Shown here: piece after piece, positions 1 through 7,046 of the stretch
Numbering within the stretch: the first letter of the stretch is position 1
How the letters are laid out: every line of letters starts with the position of its first letter
Assembly: GCA_902795725.1 (NCBI GenBank)
Contig: CADBLY010000097.1
Coordinates: 1 to 10,490 of the forward strand
Direction: 5' to 3'
Source: an uncultured Erysipelotrichaceae bacterium
Lineage (GTDB): Bacteria; Bacillota_I; Bacilli_A; RF39; UBA660
Length of the DNA stretch: 10,490 bases
Made by a program: the position numbers and the translations under genes
The notes under the pieces: generated by a model
Database searches by the model: none
The model's input: the letters and a program-made list of their open reading frames with translations, nothing else
Told to the model about the DNA's origin: nothing

Positions 1-45
1 CTCTAAATATATTATATACAACATCTAAAATTTTATCAATCAATT

Positions 46-130
46 CGGCAACTTTTCGGCAACTTTTCGGCAACTAATATAATTAGTGAAATCTGTTCAG
101 TCACTTTTCGGGCACTATTCGGTCACTTTT
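46..130. repeat. Patch of 11-bp direct repeats (CGGCAACTTTT and variants)
   Basis: Two exact copies of CGGCAACTTTT (46-56, 57-67) and a partial third (68-75) run head to tail. After a 25-bp gap, related units occur around 98-108 (CAGTCACTTTT), 109-119 (CGGGCACTATT) and 120-130 (CGGTCACTTTT). Read on the minus strand, the 11-nt unit cycles through all three frames, giving an 11-residue period like KVAEKLPKSCR, but stop codons interrupt every frame. The sequence shows the repeats directly. That they are the decayed 3' end of a repeat-tailed protein gene is inference; a DNA-binding site array with helical-turn spacing is the alternative. I see no intact gene in 1-227. Confidence 0.7.
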
Positions 131-193
131 TCAACAAAGATTATTATAACAATATAAGACTCAAAAAAAGGCTGGAAGACCGTAGTCAAAATA

Positions 194-218
194 AAAAGCA
201 TTGAAAATCAACGCTTTT
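194..218 (-). terminator. Rho-independent terminator of the tRNA-Cys gene
   Basis: On the minus strand an 11-bp stem (AAAAGCGTTGA with TCAATGCTTTT, one G-U pair) closes a 3-nt loop and runs into a T-rich stretch (TTTTTATTTT). It begins about 10 nt after the CCA end of the tRNA. Confidence 0.8.
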
Positions 219-227
219 AAAGTCATT

Positions 228-301
228 TGGAGGGCCCGACCGGATTTGAACCAGCGATCAGGGAGTTGCAGTCCCATGCCTTACCACTTGGCTACGGACC
301 C
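228..301 (-). tRNA. tRNA-Cys (anticodon GCA)
   Basis: The minus strand folds into a full cloverleaf. The acceptor stem pairs GGGTCCG with CGGGCCC (one G-U pair). The D arm is GCC/GGC around AAGTGGTAA. The anticodon loop is CTGCAAC, giving anticodon GCA, which reads UGC and UGU. The T loop is TTCAAAT. The discriminator base is U73, the known CysRS identity base, and CCA is encoded at 230-228. Pair 27-43 of the anticodon stem is a T-T mismatch; the other four pairs are good. The gene stands alone, with its own promoter 5 nt upstream of the mature end and its own terminator. Confidence 0.95.
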
Positions 302-312
302 GTCACAAGATA

Positions 313-341
313 ATTATAGCAAATTATTTTTATTCTTTCAA
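313..341 (-). promoter_or_regulatory. Promoter of tRNA-Cys
   Basis: On the minus strand there is a -35 TTGAAA (341-336), a 17-nt spacer, and a perfect -10 TATAAT (318-313) preceded by an extended TG. Predicted start is near 306, leaving a leader of about 5 nt before the tRNA 5' end at 301. The near-consensus match suits a strongly expressed stable RNA. Confidence 0.85.
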
Positions 342-361
342 TATATCTAATTAAATTTATG

Positions 362-390
362 AAAAAATTATCAGTTTATGACTGATAATT
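362..390 (-). terminator. Terminator of the dinB operon, overlapping the dinB stop
   Basis: A perfect 10-bp stem (AATTATCAGT with ACTGATAATT) and 5-nt loop are followed on the minus strand by a run of T. The TAA stop of dinB (378-376) lies in the loop, so the upstream arm encodes the last residues of the polymerase. It separates dinB from the tRNA-Cys promoter. Confidence 0.85.
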
Positions 391-1557
391 ATCAATTAAA
401 GATGCTTTATTTATAATATTACTACCATATGTTTCTTTTAATTCATCAACTATTTTATCTAATTCATTATTAGTTTGTTTATCAAATATAGATATTTGAT
501 GATTCATATTGTTTGATAGTTTTGTTAAACTGACTCCTACTAATCTTATTGATTCATCATTGTATAACTCTTTTACCAGTTTTTTTGTTGCATCATAAAT
601 AACATCTGTATTATTAGTATAATTGGATAATTTCATTTGATGAGATTTGGTTTTAAAATATTTATCTTTTAGAGTAACAGATACTGAATTAGTATATTTA
701 TCCATCTTTCTAAGTCGCATACATAAATTATCTACTATTTTTAATAATACTTTATTAATATCATCAATACTATTTAAATTATATGGAGTAGTTGTAGAAT
801 TACTTATACCTTGTAATTCTTCTTTTTTTATATTAATAAAACTACTACTTATTCCTTTCGCACTATCAACTAATTTAGTAGCCATGTTTTTAAAATATGG
901 TACTAAATCATCAGGATTAGTATTAGCTAAATCACCTATTGTATTAATATTTAATTTAAGTAATTTTTCAGTTGATTTTTTACCTACACCATATAGTTTA
1001 TTTATAGGTAATGGATACATTTTATCTTCTATTTCATTAGAAAATAAAGTGTGCACTCGATCTGGTTTTAATAAATCAGAAGCCATTTTCGCACATAGTT
1101 TATTATTTGCAATACCAATGTTAACTGTAAAACCTAAGGTATCTTTTATTTCTTTTTTTAGTTTGTAAGCAAATTTAATTTCATCACCATATAAATTCTT
1201 TACTTTACCATAATCGATAAAGCATTCATCTATCGATAATATTTCAATATCAGGAGTATATTTTCTAATAAGATTAAATAGACTATTAGACATATATTTA
1301 TATAATTTATAGTTAGGTGAAAATATCTCTAACTTCCTACATTTTCTTTTGGCTCGGGCAATAGTCTCGGCTGTCTTCACACCTCTTGCTTTAGCTACCA
1401 TTGATTTAGCTAAGACAATACCATGTCTTTTTGATTCATCTCCCCCAATAATAGCTTCCATATTTCTAATATCCATCCCATAACCCTTCTTTAATAAATA
1501 AACTGCAGTCCAAGATAAAAAAGCATTATTAACATCGATATGCATAATAATATCCAT
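376..1557 (-). CDS. dinB: Y-family translesion DNA polymerase (Pol IV/DinB type)
   Basis: A 393-aa error-prone polymerase that copies past damaged template bases in the cytoplasm. The palm motif HIDVNNAFLSW (6-16) holds the first metal-binding Asp, D8, with F13 at the expected steric-gate position (D8+5). SIDECFID (108-115) holds the catalytic pair D110-E111. A helix-hairpin-helix thumb follows (about 183-211, LYGVGKKS), then a little-finger region (about 240-350). QISIF (354-358) fits the beta-clamp-binding pattern QxxLF and is followed by a roughly 35-residue tail. M1 is chosen because AGGAGG lies 7 nt upstream. It is last in an operon behind two unknown genes, 35 bp after the 82-aa gene with a weak hairpin between. 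No LexA-type SOS box is evident. Family assignment is secure; a UvrX/ImuB-like side branch is less likely because all catalytic residues are kept. Confidence 0.93.
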   Translation of the reverse strand: MDIIMHIDVNNAFLSWTAVYLLKKGYGMDIRNMEAIIGGDESKRHGIVLAKSMVAKARGVKTAETIARAKRKCRKLEIFSPNYKLYKYMSNSLFNLIRKYTPDIEILSIDECFIDYGKVKNLYGDEIKFAYKLKKEIKDTLGFTVNIGIANNKLCAKMASDLLKPDRVHTLFSNEIEDKMYPLPINKLYGVGKKSTEKLLKLNINTIGDLANTNPDDLVPYFKNMATKLVDSAKGISSSFINIKKEELQGISNSTTTPYNLNSIDDINKVLLKIVDNLCMRLRKMDKYTNSVSVTLKDKYFKTKSHQMKLSNYTNNTDVIYDATKKLVKELYNDESIRLVGVSLTKLSNNMNHQISIFDKQTNNELDKIVDELKETYGSNIINKASLIDNYQS

Positions 1558-1578
1558 CTTATTTCCTCCTAAAAGAAA

Positions 1579-1594
1579 AACAACCTAAGTTGTT
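1579..1594 (-). terminator. Weak intra-operon hairpin before dinB
   Basis: AACAAC-CTAA-GTTGTT is a perfect 6-bp stem with a 4-nt loop. On the minus strand it runs into TTTTTCTTTT and then directly into the AGGAGG ribosome site of dinB. It overlaps the stop codon of the 82-aa gene (1595-1593). It may lower dinB expression relative to the upstream genes by partial termination. The stem is short and AT-rich, so full termination is unlikely. Confidence 0.4.
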
Positions 1595-1841
1595 ATTTCG
1601 TATATGTATTAGTTGTTTGTAAACCTAAAGCATAGTTATTCATATATACCTGTCTTTCAACATCCATATGGGCTGCTAAAGAATCAATTTTTTCTGAATT
1701 ATTCATTTTAAGCGCCATATTCATAAATAATTCTTTTAATTCATTAAAACTTTGTTTAGTATCTAGTCCTGCTAAATTAGATTTACCAATGTTTTCAATC
1801 TTACTAAATATAATACTAGGTGTAATATAAGTTTTTTTCAT
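1593..1841 (-). CDS. Hypothetical 82-aa protein in the dinB operon
   Basis: I do not recognise this 82-aa protein. It begins MKKTYITPSI and has no transmembrane segment, signal peptide, cysteine pair or known motif. Residues about 30-62 look helical and amphipathic (LKELFMNMALKMNN), and the C-terminus is polar. Its ATG abuts the stop codon of the 184-aa gene, and its ribosome site GGAGG lies within the last codons of that gene. The two are therefore probably translationally coupled and may work together. The short length and MKKxYxxPxI opening recall many small leader or precursor proteins, but no modification enzyme is nearby, so no such role is claimed. Confidence 0.7.
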   Translation of the reverse strand: MKKTYITPSIIFSKIENIGKSNLAGLDTKQSFNELKELFMNMALKMNNSEKIDSLAAHMDVERQVYMNNYALGLQTTNTYTK

Positions 1842-2396
1842 TTAAACCTCCATACCTACACATAATTCAGCTACAGCTAACATAATTTTATTACCATCAT
1901 TGTTAAAATAAGCATTGAATAAAGTATCATCATCAATTAAAACACCTAATTGATTAGTAATAGTTTTTTCTTCTTCTAAATCAGTTTTATCGCTACTACC
2001 TATTAAATAATCAGCAAGTATTTCTGTATAAGCTCTATTTAAAGTTGATAAGTTTTCTTCAGAATTAAATCCGGTAAATTTACGATTATCTTTTTCACTA
2101 GCTGTAATCATACTCAAGACAGCTTGCATAAAGAAATTATCTAAATTATAATCATCTTGAATTTTAGTTGGACTAAATAATATCTCATTTGTATTTACAT
2201 CATAAGTAAATGCTCCACGTGATTCATATTTAGATATTCTGCCTACTTTGACGGTTTTAACTAATTCATTAAACTTATCTAATTTAATATTGGGAAACTT
2301 ATTATTAAATGTAACTATCATTCTAAATAAAACGACCTTTATATCCTTTTGTAAATAAGGGTTATTGTTTATACTATTTCTTATTTCTTCTAGCAT
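1842..2396 (-). CDS. Hypothetical 184-aa protein, possible catalytically dead zincin-like
   Basis: First gene of the operon with the 82-aa gene and dinB; no confident family. The reading frame also offers an ATG at 2423 (193 aa), but that ATG overlaps the predicted -10 box and lacks a ribosome site. The ATG at 2396 has GTGAGG 8 nt upstream, so I choose it. The protein is soluble, acidic toward the C-terminus, and has no signal peptide. Residues 88-100 (FFMQAVLSMITAS) followed by 119-127 (LNRAYTEIL) resemble the spacing of 'HExxH...LNEGxTE' in zincin peptidases, with every metal ligand replaced. That resemblance is from memory and tentative. Function unknown. Confidence 0.75.
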   Translation of the reverse strand: MLEEIRNSINNNPYLQKDIKVVLFRMIVTFNNKFPNIKLDKFNELVKTVKVGRISKYESRGAFTYDVNTNEILFSPTKIQDDYNLDNFFMQAVLSMITASEKDNRKFTGFNSEENLSTLNRAYTEILADYLIGSSDKTDLEEEKTITNQLGVLIDDDTLFNAYFNNDGNKIMLAVAELCVGMEV

Positions 2397-2418
2397 ATTC
2401 TTTACCTCACTTGTACTA

Positions 2419-2447
2419 ATCATATCACAAATAAAAAAAAATGAAAA
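2419..2447 (-). promoter_or_regulatory. Promoter of the 184-aa/82-aa/dinB operon
   Basis: On the minus strand an extended -10 TGATATGAT (TATGAT at 2424-2419) has a 17-nt spacer to a weak -35 TTTTCA (2447-2442). The predicted start near 2412 places the GTGAGG ribosome site almost at the 5' end of the mRNA and excludes the ATG at 2423 from the transcript. Confidence 0.6.
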
Positions 2448-2502
2448 TACTTTTTGAAAAATTTATAAAAAAAATTTAGATACCAATAAGAATATAGAAT
2501 AC

Positions 2503-4788
2503 TCAGACCATTTCTTTTTCTTTTAGGTGTTTTATTTTAATGCTTTCTTCATTATTTATAAGTGCTGAAATTATTTGTGGTATAATATACTTTTTTATTA
2601 TTTTATCAATTTGTCGTGCTCCATATTCTAAGTAATTACTTTCTTCTATTATGTTATTTATTACTTCTTTACTTATCTGAATATCAATATTATCATATTT
2701 TTCTTTTAATTTTATTAATCTTTTATGAATAATTTTATTTATATCATTTCTATTTAATCTATTAAAGTTAATAATATTATCTATTCTGTTAATAAAAGGT
2801 ATTCCAAAGTTTTCTTTTAATTTATTAGTATTGTTACTATTAAAACCAATGTTTTGATTTTCAAAACCAATATTAGTGGTCATAATAATAATACAGTTAC
2901 TAAAGTTAACTTCACTTCCTGTTGCATCTTTTAATATACCATCGTCTAATATTTGAAATAACAAATCAATAATATTACGATGAGCTTTTTCTATTTCATC
3001 TAAAATAATAACCGAAAAGGGATTATTTTTAATTTTTTCTAAAATATTTTTATTATCATTATAACCAATATAACCAGCTGGGGAACCAATTATTTTACTT
3101 ATAGAATGGGGTTCAGTGTATTCACTCATATCAAGTTTTATCACACTTTTAGACATATGCTTACCAAATAGCTTAGCTAAATGGCTTTTACCTACTCCGC
3201 TACATCCTGCAAACATCATTGAATAAACATTTTCATTAAAACCTAGTTTTATTTGTTTATAAATATCTAATAGCTTTTTTATAGCTTGATCCTGACCAAT
3301 AATTCTATCTTTTAGTTTCTTTTCTAATTTTTTTATACTCTTTACTTTGTCATTACTTAATTCATATAGTGGTATATTAGCTTTTCTTGATACTATAGTC
3401 ATTATATCTTGTTTAGTAATTACTTTATCTTTATCTTTTTTATATAGATTTAATTCTAATGTATTTATTTTATCCATTAGATTATTTTCTTCTATCTTAA
3501 GTTTTGATGCTAATTCAAAGTCATTATTTATAATAGCTTTCTTTTTATTATCAATTACTTTTTTTATTTCATTATTAAGATTATTATATTCTTTTAATTT
3601 TTTATTTTCTTTTAAACTAACATGTGCACATACTTCATCTAATATATCAATAGCTTTATCTGGTTGATTACGATTATAAATATATTTATCTGATAGTTTA
3701 ATAATTAAATCTATCATTTCTTCACTTATATATACATGATGAAAATCAGTATAGGTATCTTTTATACCCATTAAGATATTTTTTACCGTATCCTTATCAG
3801 GAATAGCCACCATAACCTTTTGAAAACGTCTTTCTAATGCTTTATCTTCATCGATATACTTCTTATATTCAGCTAACGTAGTTGCACCAATACAACGCAT
3901 TTTATTGCGCGCTAAAGCGGGTTTAAAGATATTGGATGCATCAATAGCTCCTTCTGCACCACCTGCTCCAACTAAAGTATGTATCTCATCAATAAAAAGA
4001 ATAATGTCATCATTGTCTTCTAATTCTTTTAAGATCTTATTAATACGTTCTTCAAATTCTCCACGATATTTTGTTCCAGCTACAGCTGATGCCATATCAA
4101 GACTAATTATTCTTTTATTTTTTAAATTACATGGAACTTGACCTAAAGAAATTAATCTACTTAATTCTTCAACTATAGCTGTTTTCCCAACACCAGCTTC
4201 ACCAATTAATAAAGGATTATTTTTCTTGCGGCGGGATAATATTTCAAGAATTCTTTTAATTTCATTATCTCTCCCTATTACTGGATCTAACTCACCATCT
4301 AAAGCTTTTTTAGTTAAATCTACACCTAATTCTTCAATAAGTAGGTTTTTATTTTTTTTATTATTAACTATTTTATAATTAAAGTCTTTATAAAGCATAT
4401 CTAAATCGATATCCATACCTAACATAATTCTGATAGCTACCCCTTCTCCTTCTTCTAATAAAGCAGAAAACAAATGATTAATGGTAACTATACCATTATG
4501 GTTTTCTCTACTATTAATCATGGCTGTTTCCAAAACTCTTTTAAGTAAAGGAGTATAAAGAAAACAAGAAGGTTCACTACTTCCTATACCAACAATATCA
4601 ATTATTTTTTTTCTAAAGCGATTATAATCTAGATCATATTCTTTTAATTTATTTGATACTTCATTTTTACTCTTTAATATGGCAAGAAGTAAGTGTTCAC
4701 TCCCAACATAAGGGTGTTTTAAATCCTTTATTTCTTTTTTTGCCATAATAAGTATTTTTCTTGCTTCTTCTTCAAAAGTATTAAACAT
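2503..4788 (-). CDS. clpC: ClpC-type AAA+ unfoldase (ClpP protease ATPase subunit)
   Basis: A 761-aa hexameric ATPase that unfolds substrates and feeds them to ClpP. In order: Clp N-terminal double repeat (about 1-140); first AAA+ module with Walker A GEAGVGKT (196-203), Walker B ILFIDE (263-268), pore loop KYRG (240-243) and arginine pair R320-R321; short middle domain with a UVR-like coiled coil (about 412-445); second AAA+ module with Walker A GCSGVGKS (528-535), pore loop GYIGY (572-576), Walker B VIILDE (593-598), and sensor-2 GARQ (723-726). NIGFN (646-650) sits where ClpC carries its ClpP-docking 'VGF' loop, so this is a protease partner, not a ClpB disaggregase; the middle domain is also too short for ClpB. 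The size is nearer ClpA (about 758) than B. subtilis ClpC (about 810). AAGGAG lies 8 nt before the ATG. No ctsR, mcsA or mcsB adjoins it, and no CtsR-type heptad repeat is visible. Confidence 0.93.
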   Translation of the reverse strand: MFNTFEEEARKILIMAKKEIKDLKHPYVGSEHLLLAILKSKNEVSNKLKEYDLDYNRFRKKIIDIVGIGSSEPSCFLYTPLLKRVLETAMINSRENHNGIVTINHLFSALLEEGEGVAIRIMLGMDIDLDMLYKDFNYKIVNNKKNKNLLIEELGVDLTKKALDGELDPVIGRDNEIKRILEILSRRKKNNPLLIGEAGVGKTAIVEELSRLISLGQVPCNLKNKRIISLDMASAVAGTKYRGEFEERINKILKELEDNDDIILFIDEIHTLVGAGGAEGAIDASNIFKPALARNKMRCIGATTLAEYKKYIDEDKALERRFQKVMVAIPDKDTVKNILMGIKDTYTDFHHVYISEEMIDLIIKLSDKYIYNRNQPDKAIDILDEVCAHVSLKENKKLKEYNNLNNEIKKVIDNKKKAIINNDFELASKLKIEENNLMDKINTLELNLYKKDKDKVITKQDIMTIVSRKANIPLYELSNDKVKSIKKLEKKLKDRIIGQDQAIKKLLDIYKQIKLGFNENVYSMMFAGCSGVGKSHLAKLFGKHMSKSVIKLDMSEYTEPHSISKIIGSPAGYIGYNDNKNILEKIKNNPFSVIILDEIEKAHRNIIDLLFQILDDGILKDATGSEVNFSNCIIIMTTNIGFENQNIGFNSNNTNKLKENFGIPFINRIDNIINFNRLNRNDINKIIHKRLIKLKEKYDNIDIQISKEVINNIIEESNYLEYGARQIDKIIKKYIIPQIISALINNEESIKIKHLKEKEMV

Positions 4789-4814
4789 TTAATCGTCTCC
4801 TTCTTTATTCTATG

Positions 4815-4843
4815 ATTATAATGTATTAAAAAATATTTTTTAA
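4815..4843 (-). promoter_or_regulatory. Promoter of clpC
   Basis: A perfect -10 TATAAT (4820-4815) with a weak -35 TTAAAA (4843-4838) at 17-nt spacing on the minus strand. Predicted start is near 4808, giving a leader of about 20 nt that contains the AAGGAG site. The -35 region lies inside a 20-bp palindrome. Confidence 0.65.
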
Positions 4844-4844
4844 T
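4825..4844. repeat. Perfect 20-bp AT palindrome over the clpC -35/spacer
   Basis: ATTAAAAAAT is followed directly by its reverse complement ATTTTTTAAT. It lies between the cse60 stop codon and the clpC -10 box. It could be an operator, or a weak AU-only hairpin ending the upstream transcript; its low complexity means chance is also possible. Confidence 0.6.
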
Positions 4845-4851
4845 CAACAAA

Positions 4852-5022
4852 TTAATTATAAATAATCATAGCTGAAAAACAATATATTTGTTCTTCACCT
4901 AAAAATCCAATGGATACTTGATATTTTATATCTATAATATCAACTTCTTTTTCTGTTAAAAAACTATTAATACTATTTTCTAAATCTAATTCATGTCCTT
5001 CATCAAATACTTTTACACGCAT
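4852..5022 (-). CDS. cse60: Cse60-like small sporulation-associated protein (56 aa)
   Basis: A 56-aa acidic protein that begins MRVKVFDEGHELDLEN and contains VDIIDIKYQVS (27-37) and EEQIYCFSAMIIY (43-55). This layout (N-terminal K-V-F-D-E strand, acidic helix, 'D-I-K-Y' strand, and a C-terminal 'EEQIYCFSA' strand) matches the Cse60 family, named from a sigma-E-controlled Bacillus gene; its biochemical role is unknown to me. A role in sporulation here is not implied. The ribosome site GGTGA (5033-5029) is 6 nt from the ATG but lies in the 3' arm of a terminator-like hairpin. It sits downstream of the M23 hydrolase gene in the same direction and 63 bp upstream of clpC. Confidence 0.8.
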   Translation of the reverse strand: MRVKVFDEGHELDLENSINSFLTEKEVDIIDIKYQVSIGFLGEEQIYCFSAMIIYN

Positions 5023-5057
5023 AAAAAATCACCACTATCATGGTAATAGTAGTGATT
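5023..5057 (-). terminator. Terminator hairpin after the M23 gene, holding the cse60 ribosome site
   Basis: On the minus strand AATCACTACTAT and ATAGTGGTGATT pair over 12 positions with one mismatch around a 7-nt loop (5027-5038 with 5046-5057), followed by TTTTTT (5028-5023) and then at once the cse60 ATG. It has the form of an intrinsic terminator. The 3' arm contains GTGGTGA, the only plausible ribosome site for cse60, so folding would both end transcription and hide that site. Confidence 0.75.
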
Positions 5058-5112
5058 AACAATTATTGTCGATTGATATAATAATTAAAATATATTAATA
5101 ATTTTTAAATTT

Positions 5113-6369
5113 TTATCTGCCTGAGAATGATGCTCCTTTAGCAGGAAAGTTTAAAACATTTCTTGGGTTAAAGGTGTGTCCATCTTCAAAGGCACTATAT
5201 GTAAAGTAATCTGTCATGTATAGACCTGTTGCAATTTGAAGGTGCAGATGCCCACCATTAGCAAATCCTGTATATGAACAATGATCCCAGGTTTCTATGT
5301 GTTGATTACCACCAGATGAACCTACAACGGTATTATAAGTTACAGACTGACCAACACTCACATTTATACTTGCTAAATGATAGTAACCTGATGTATATGT
5401 TTTACCATTTACTTTATGAGCAATGAAAACCATATTTCCACCACAACTATTTTTATAATTTACTTTAACAACAGTTCCATCAGCAATAGCATAAACGGTT
5501 GTTCCATGAGGTACACTTACATCTATTCCTTGATGTGGTTTATAATATAGACTTCCTACGGAATCACCATAATTAGTTGAAATAGTTCCAAAAGCAGTTG
5601 GTCTATAAAACCCAGCCGCACTTGGTAAACTACCATAAGCCGTTGTCGATGATGATGAACCTCTAGATCTCGCATTCGCACTATTTACTCTATTCACACA
5701 TGCAGATACATCTTCATCGCCACCACACTTATATTTACTTTCATATAAGTTAACCATTTTTTCTAAGTCTGCTATTTCATCTTTAATATCAATAGCTGCT
5801 TCAGATATATTATTTAATTCTGTACCAAGTTTATTATATTCGCCGGATAACTCATTTTGATATCCTTTTAATTCACTTTTTTTATCAGCTAGTTTACTTA
5901 CTTCTTGTTTATTTTTTTCAATAAGTTCTTTATATTGATTAATCATGTTTTTACGATATTCACTTAGTTGTTCTGAAATAGCTAATCTATAGATAAAGTC
6001 AGTAAAATCTTTTGCATTAAAAACATATTCTAAATAGAATGACTCACTACTAGATAATTGATAATAATGAACAATAGATTTAATTTCTTCATTCATTTTT
6101 TCTATTTCTTGATTACGTGCATCAATATCATTATTAATATCATTAATATCATTCTGAGTTTTCACTATTTGACTACTTATATCCGATATCTTACTTTTTA
6201 CTTGATTCATTTCTGATTCTGTTAGAGCTTTTTTTGATTGATTCTCCTTATATTGAGCTTTCATGTTGTTTAATTCTTTTTTAATTTGGTTTAGGGTTTT
6301 AGCTTCTACTTTTATACATATACCCATACTTAATACTAGTATCAAACATATTTTAATAAACTTCTTCAT
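5113..6369 (-). CDS. Secreted PcsB/EnvC-like protein: coiled coil plus M23 (LytM) peptidase
   Basis: A 418-aa exported cell-wall hydrolase or hydrolase activator. Residues 1-23 are a signal peptide (hydrophobic 6-19, likely cut after VEA). A long coiled coil spans about 25-212, including the PcsB-like stretch near 120-145 (FIYRLAISEQLSEYRKN). A Ser/Thr-rich linker (about 228-255) leads to the M23 domain (about 255-400). Zinc-site residues are all present: H279 and D283 (HQGID), H331 (YYHL) and H374-L-H376. Family members act at division septa, often controlled through the coiled coil by FtsEX; no ftsEX is in the window. Extra cysteines (215/224, 309/364) could form disulfides. AAGGAG precedes the ATG and lies in the last codons of the upstream YgjP-like gene, 3 bp away, so the two are coupled. 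Confidence 0.92.
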   Translation of the reverse strand: MKKFIKICLILVLSMGICIKVEAKTLNQIKKELNNMKAQYKENQSKKALTESEMNQVKSKISDISSQIVKTQNDINDINNDIDARNQEIEKMNEEIKSIVHYYQLSSSESFYLEYVFNAKDFTDFIYRLAISEQLSEYRKNMINQYKELIEKNKQEVSKLADKKSELKGYQNELSGEYNKLGTELNNISEAAIDIKDEIADLEKMVNLYESKYKCGGDEDVSACVNRVNSANARSRGSSSSTTAYGSLPSAAGFYRPTAFGTISTNYGDSVGSLYYKPHQGIDVSVPHGTTVYAIADGTVVKVNYKNSCGGNMVFIAHKVNGKTYTSGYYHLASINVSVGQSVTYNTVVGSSGGNQHIETWDHCSYTGFANGGHLHLQIATGLYMTDYFTYSAFEDGHTFNPRNVLNFPAKGASFSGR

Positions 6370-6372
6370 ACA

Positions 6373-7020
6373 CTACTCCTTTAATTTCTTTTTTATTATC
6401 TTATAATTCTTGCAATATTTGCTTACTAAAGACCAAAAAGATTTCGAATGATCAAAATGAACAGTATGACTTAATTCATGATAAATAACATAATCTAGGC
6501 AATCAATACTGTATTCTATCAAATGACTATTAAGGGTAATTGAGTGTTTTAATCTATTATAAACACCCCATCTTGATTTCATCTGTCTTATCTTTAGACT
6601 AGGTATTTTATCACACTCTCTAAATTCCTTAAAACACTCGTTATATCTTTCAATAAAGATTTCTTTTATATTTTTATTAAGCCATTTATTTAACATCTTA
6701 TCATCTTTAGTATAAATAATACTATTATTATAATCAATTTCTACTTCTTTTATGGTAGATAATAATATTATATCATAAGAGTTTCCTAAATAAAAGAATT
6801 TATCTTTTTTATTAATACTTTTTAGTTGTTTATTTATTGCTTTCTTTAAATAATTTACATTATCATCTAAAACACTAATTATTTGTTTATTAGTTACAAA
6901 ATAACTGGTAGTTACATATATAGTTAAATCTTCTTTTACTCTTATATAAGTATTTTTATTGTTTTTTCTTACAATACATACATTATATTCTTTACTATCT
7001 ATTATATATTTCATATACAT
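6373..7020 (-). CDS. YgjP-like M48-type zinc metallopeptidase (DUF45)
   Basis: A 215-aa cytoplasmic protein of the YgjP/WLM zincin family. The zinc site is HELSH (181-185) with a third ligand H191 in HFDHSKSFW. The conserved block upstream of the active site, usually 'KxRWGSC', reads MKSRWGVY (147-154), so the usual SC is VY. Function in the family is poorly known. The start is uncertain: M1 (7020) and M3 (7014) both lie behind a weak AGAAAG site, and MKYIIDS from M3 is the more typical family opening. It is first in an operon with the M23 gene and is expressed from the left-facing half of a symmetric divergent promoter. Confidence 0.88.
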   Translation of the reverse strand: MYMKYIIDSKEYNVCIVRKNNKNTYIRVKEDLTIYVTTSYFVTNKQIISVLDDNVNYLKKAINKQLKSINKKDKFFYLGNSYDIILLSTIKEVEIDYNNSIIYTKDDKMLNKWLNKNIKEIFIERYNECFKEFRECDKIPSLKIRQMKSRWGVYNRLKHSITLNSHLIEYSIDCLDYVIYHELSHTVHFDHSKSFWSLVSKYCKNYKIIKKKLKE

Positions 7021-7046
7021 CTACTTTCTATTTCTTTTCTTTATAT

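Noticed and set aside
150..185. Possible second terminator (GGTCTTCCAGCC followed by T7, minus strand)
   Set aside because: Only two or three base pairs can form before the T run; the hairpin at 194-218 is far better.
647..1168. Plus-strand open frame of 173 codons inside dinB
   Set aside because: It is antisense to an intact DinB with all motifs and has no ribosome site; a shadow frame.
1593..1841. RiPP precursor peptide
   Set aside because: Short length and MKKxYxxP start are suggestive, but no core with Cys/Ser/Thr pattern, no cleavage motif, and no modification or transport gene nearby.
2448..2502. Terminator after clpC
   Set aside because: Only AT-rich self-complementary AAATTT runs, no convincing stem plus U tract.
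3347..4141. Two plus-strand frames inside clpC (3347-3667 and 3905-4141)
   Set aside because: Antisense to conserved AAA+ coding sequence, no ribosome sites or family features.
5058..5112. Promoter for cse60 (TCGACA with TATTAC-like -10)
   Set aside because: The -10 match is poor and the spacing off; not strong enough to list.
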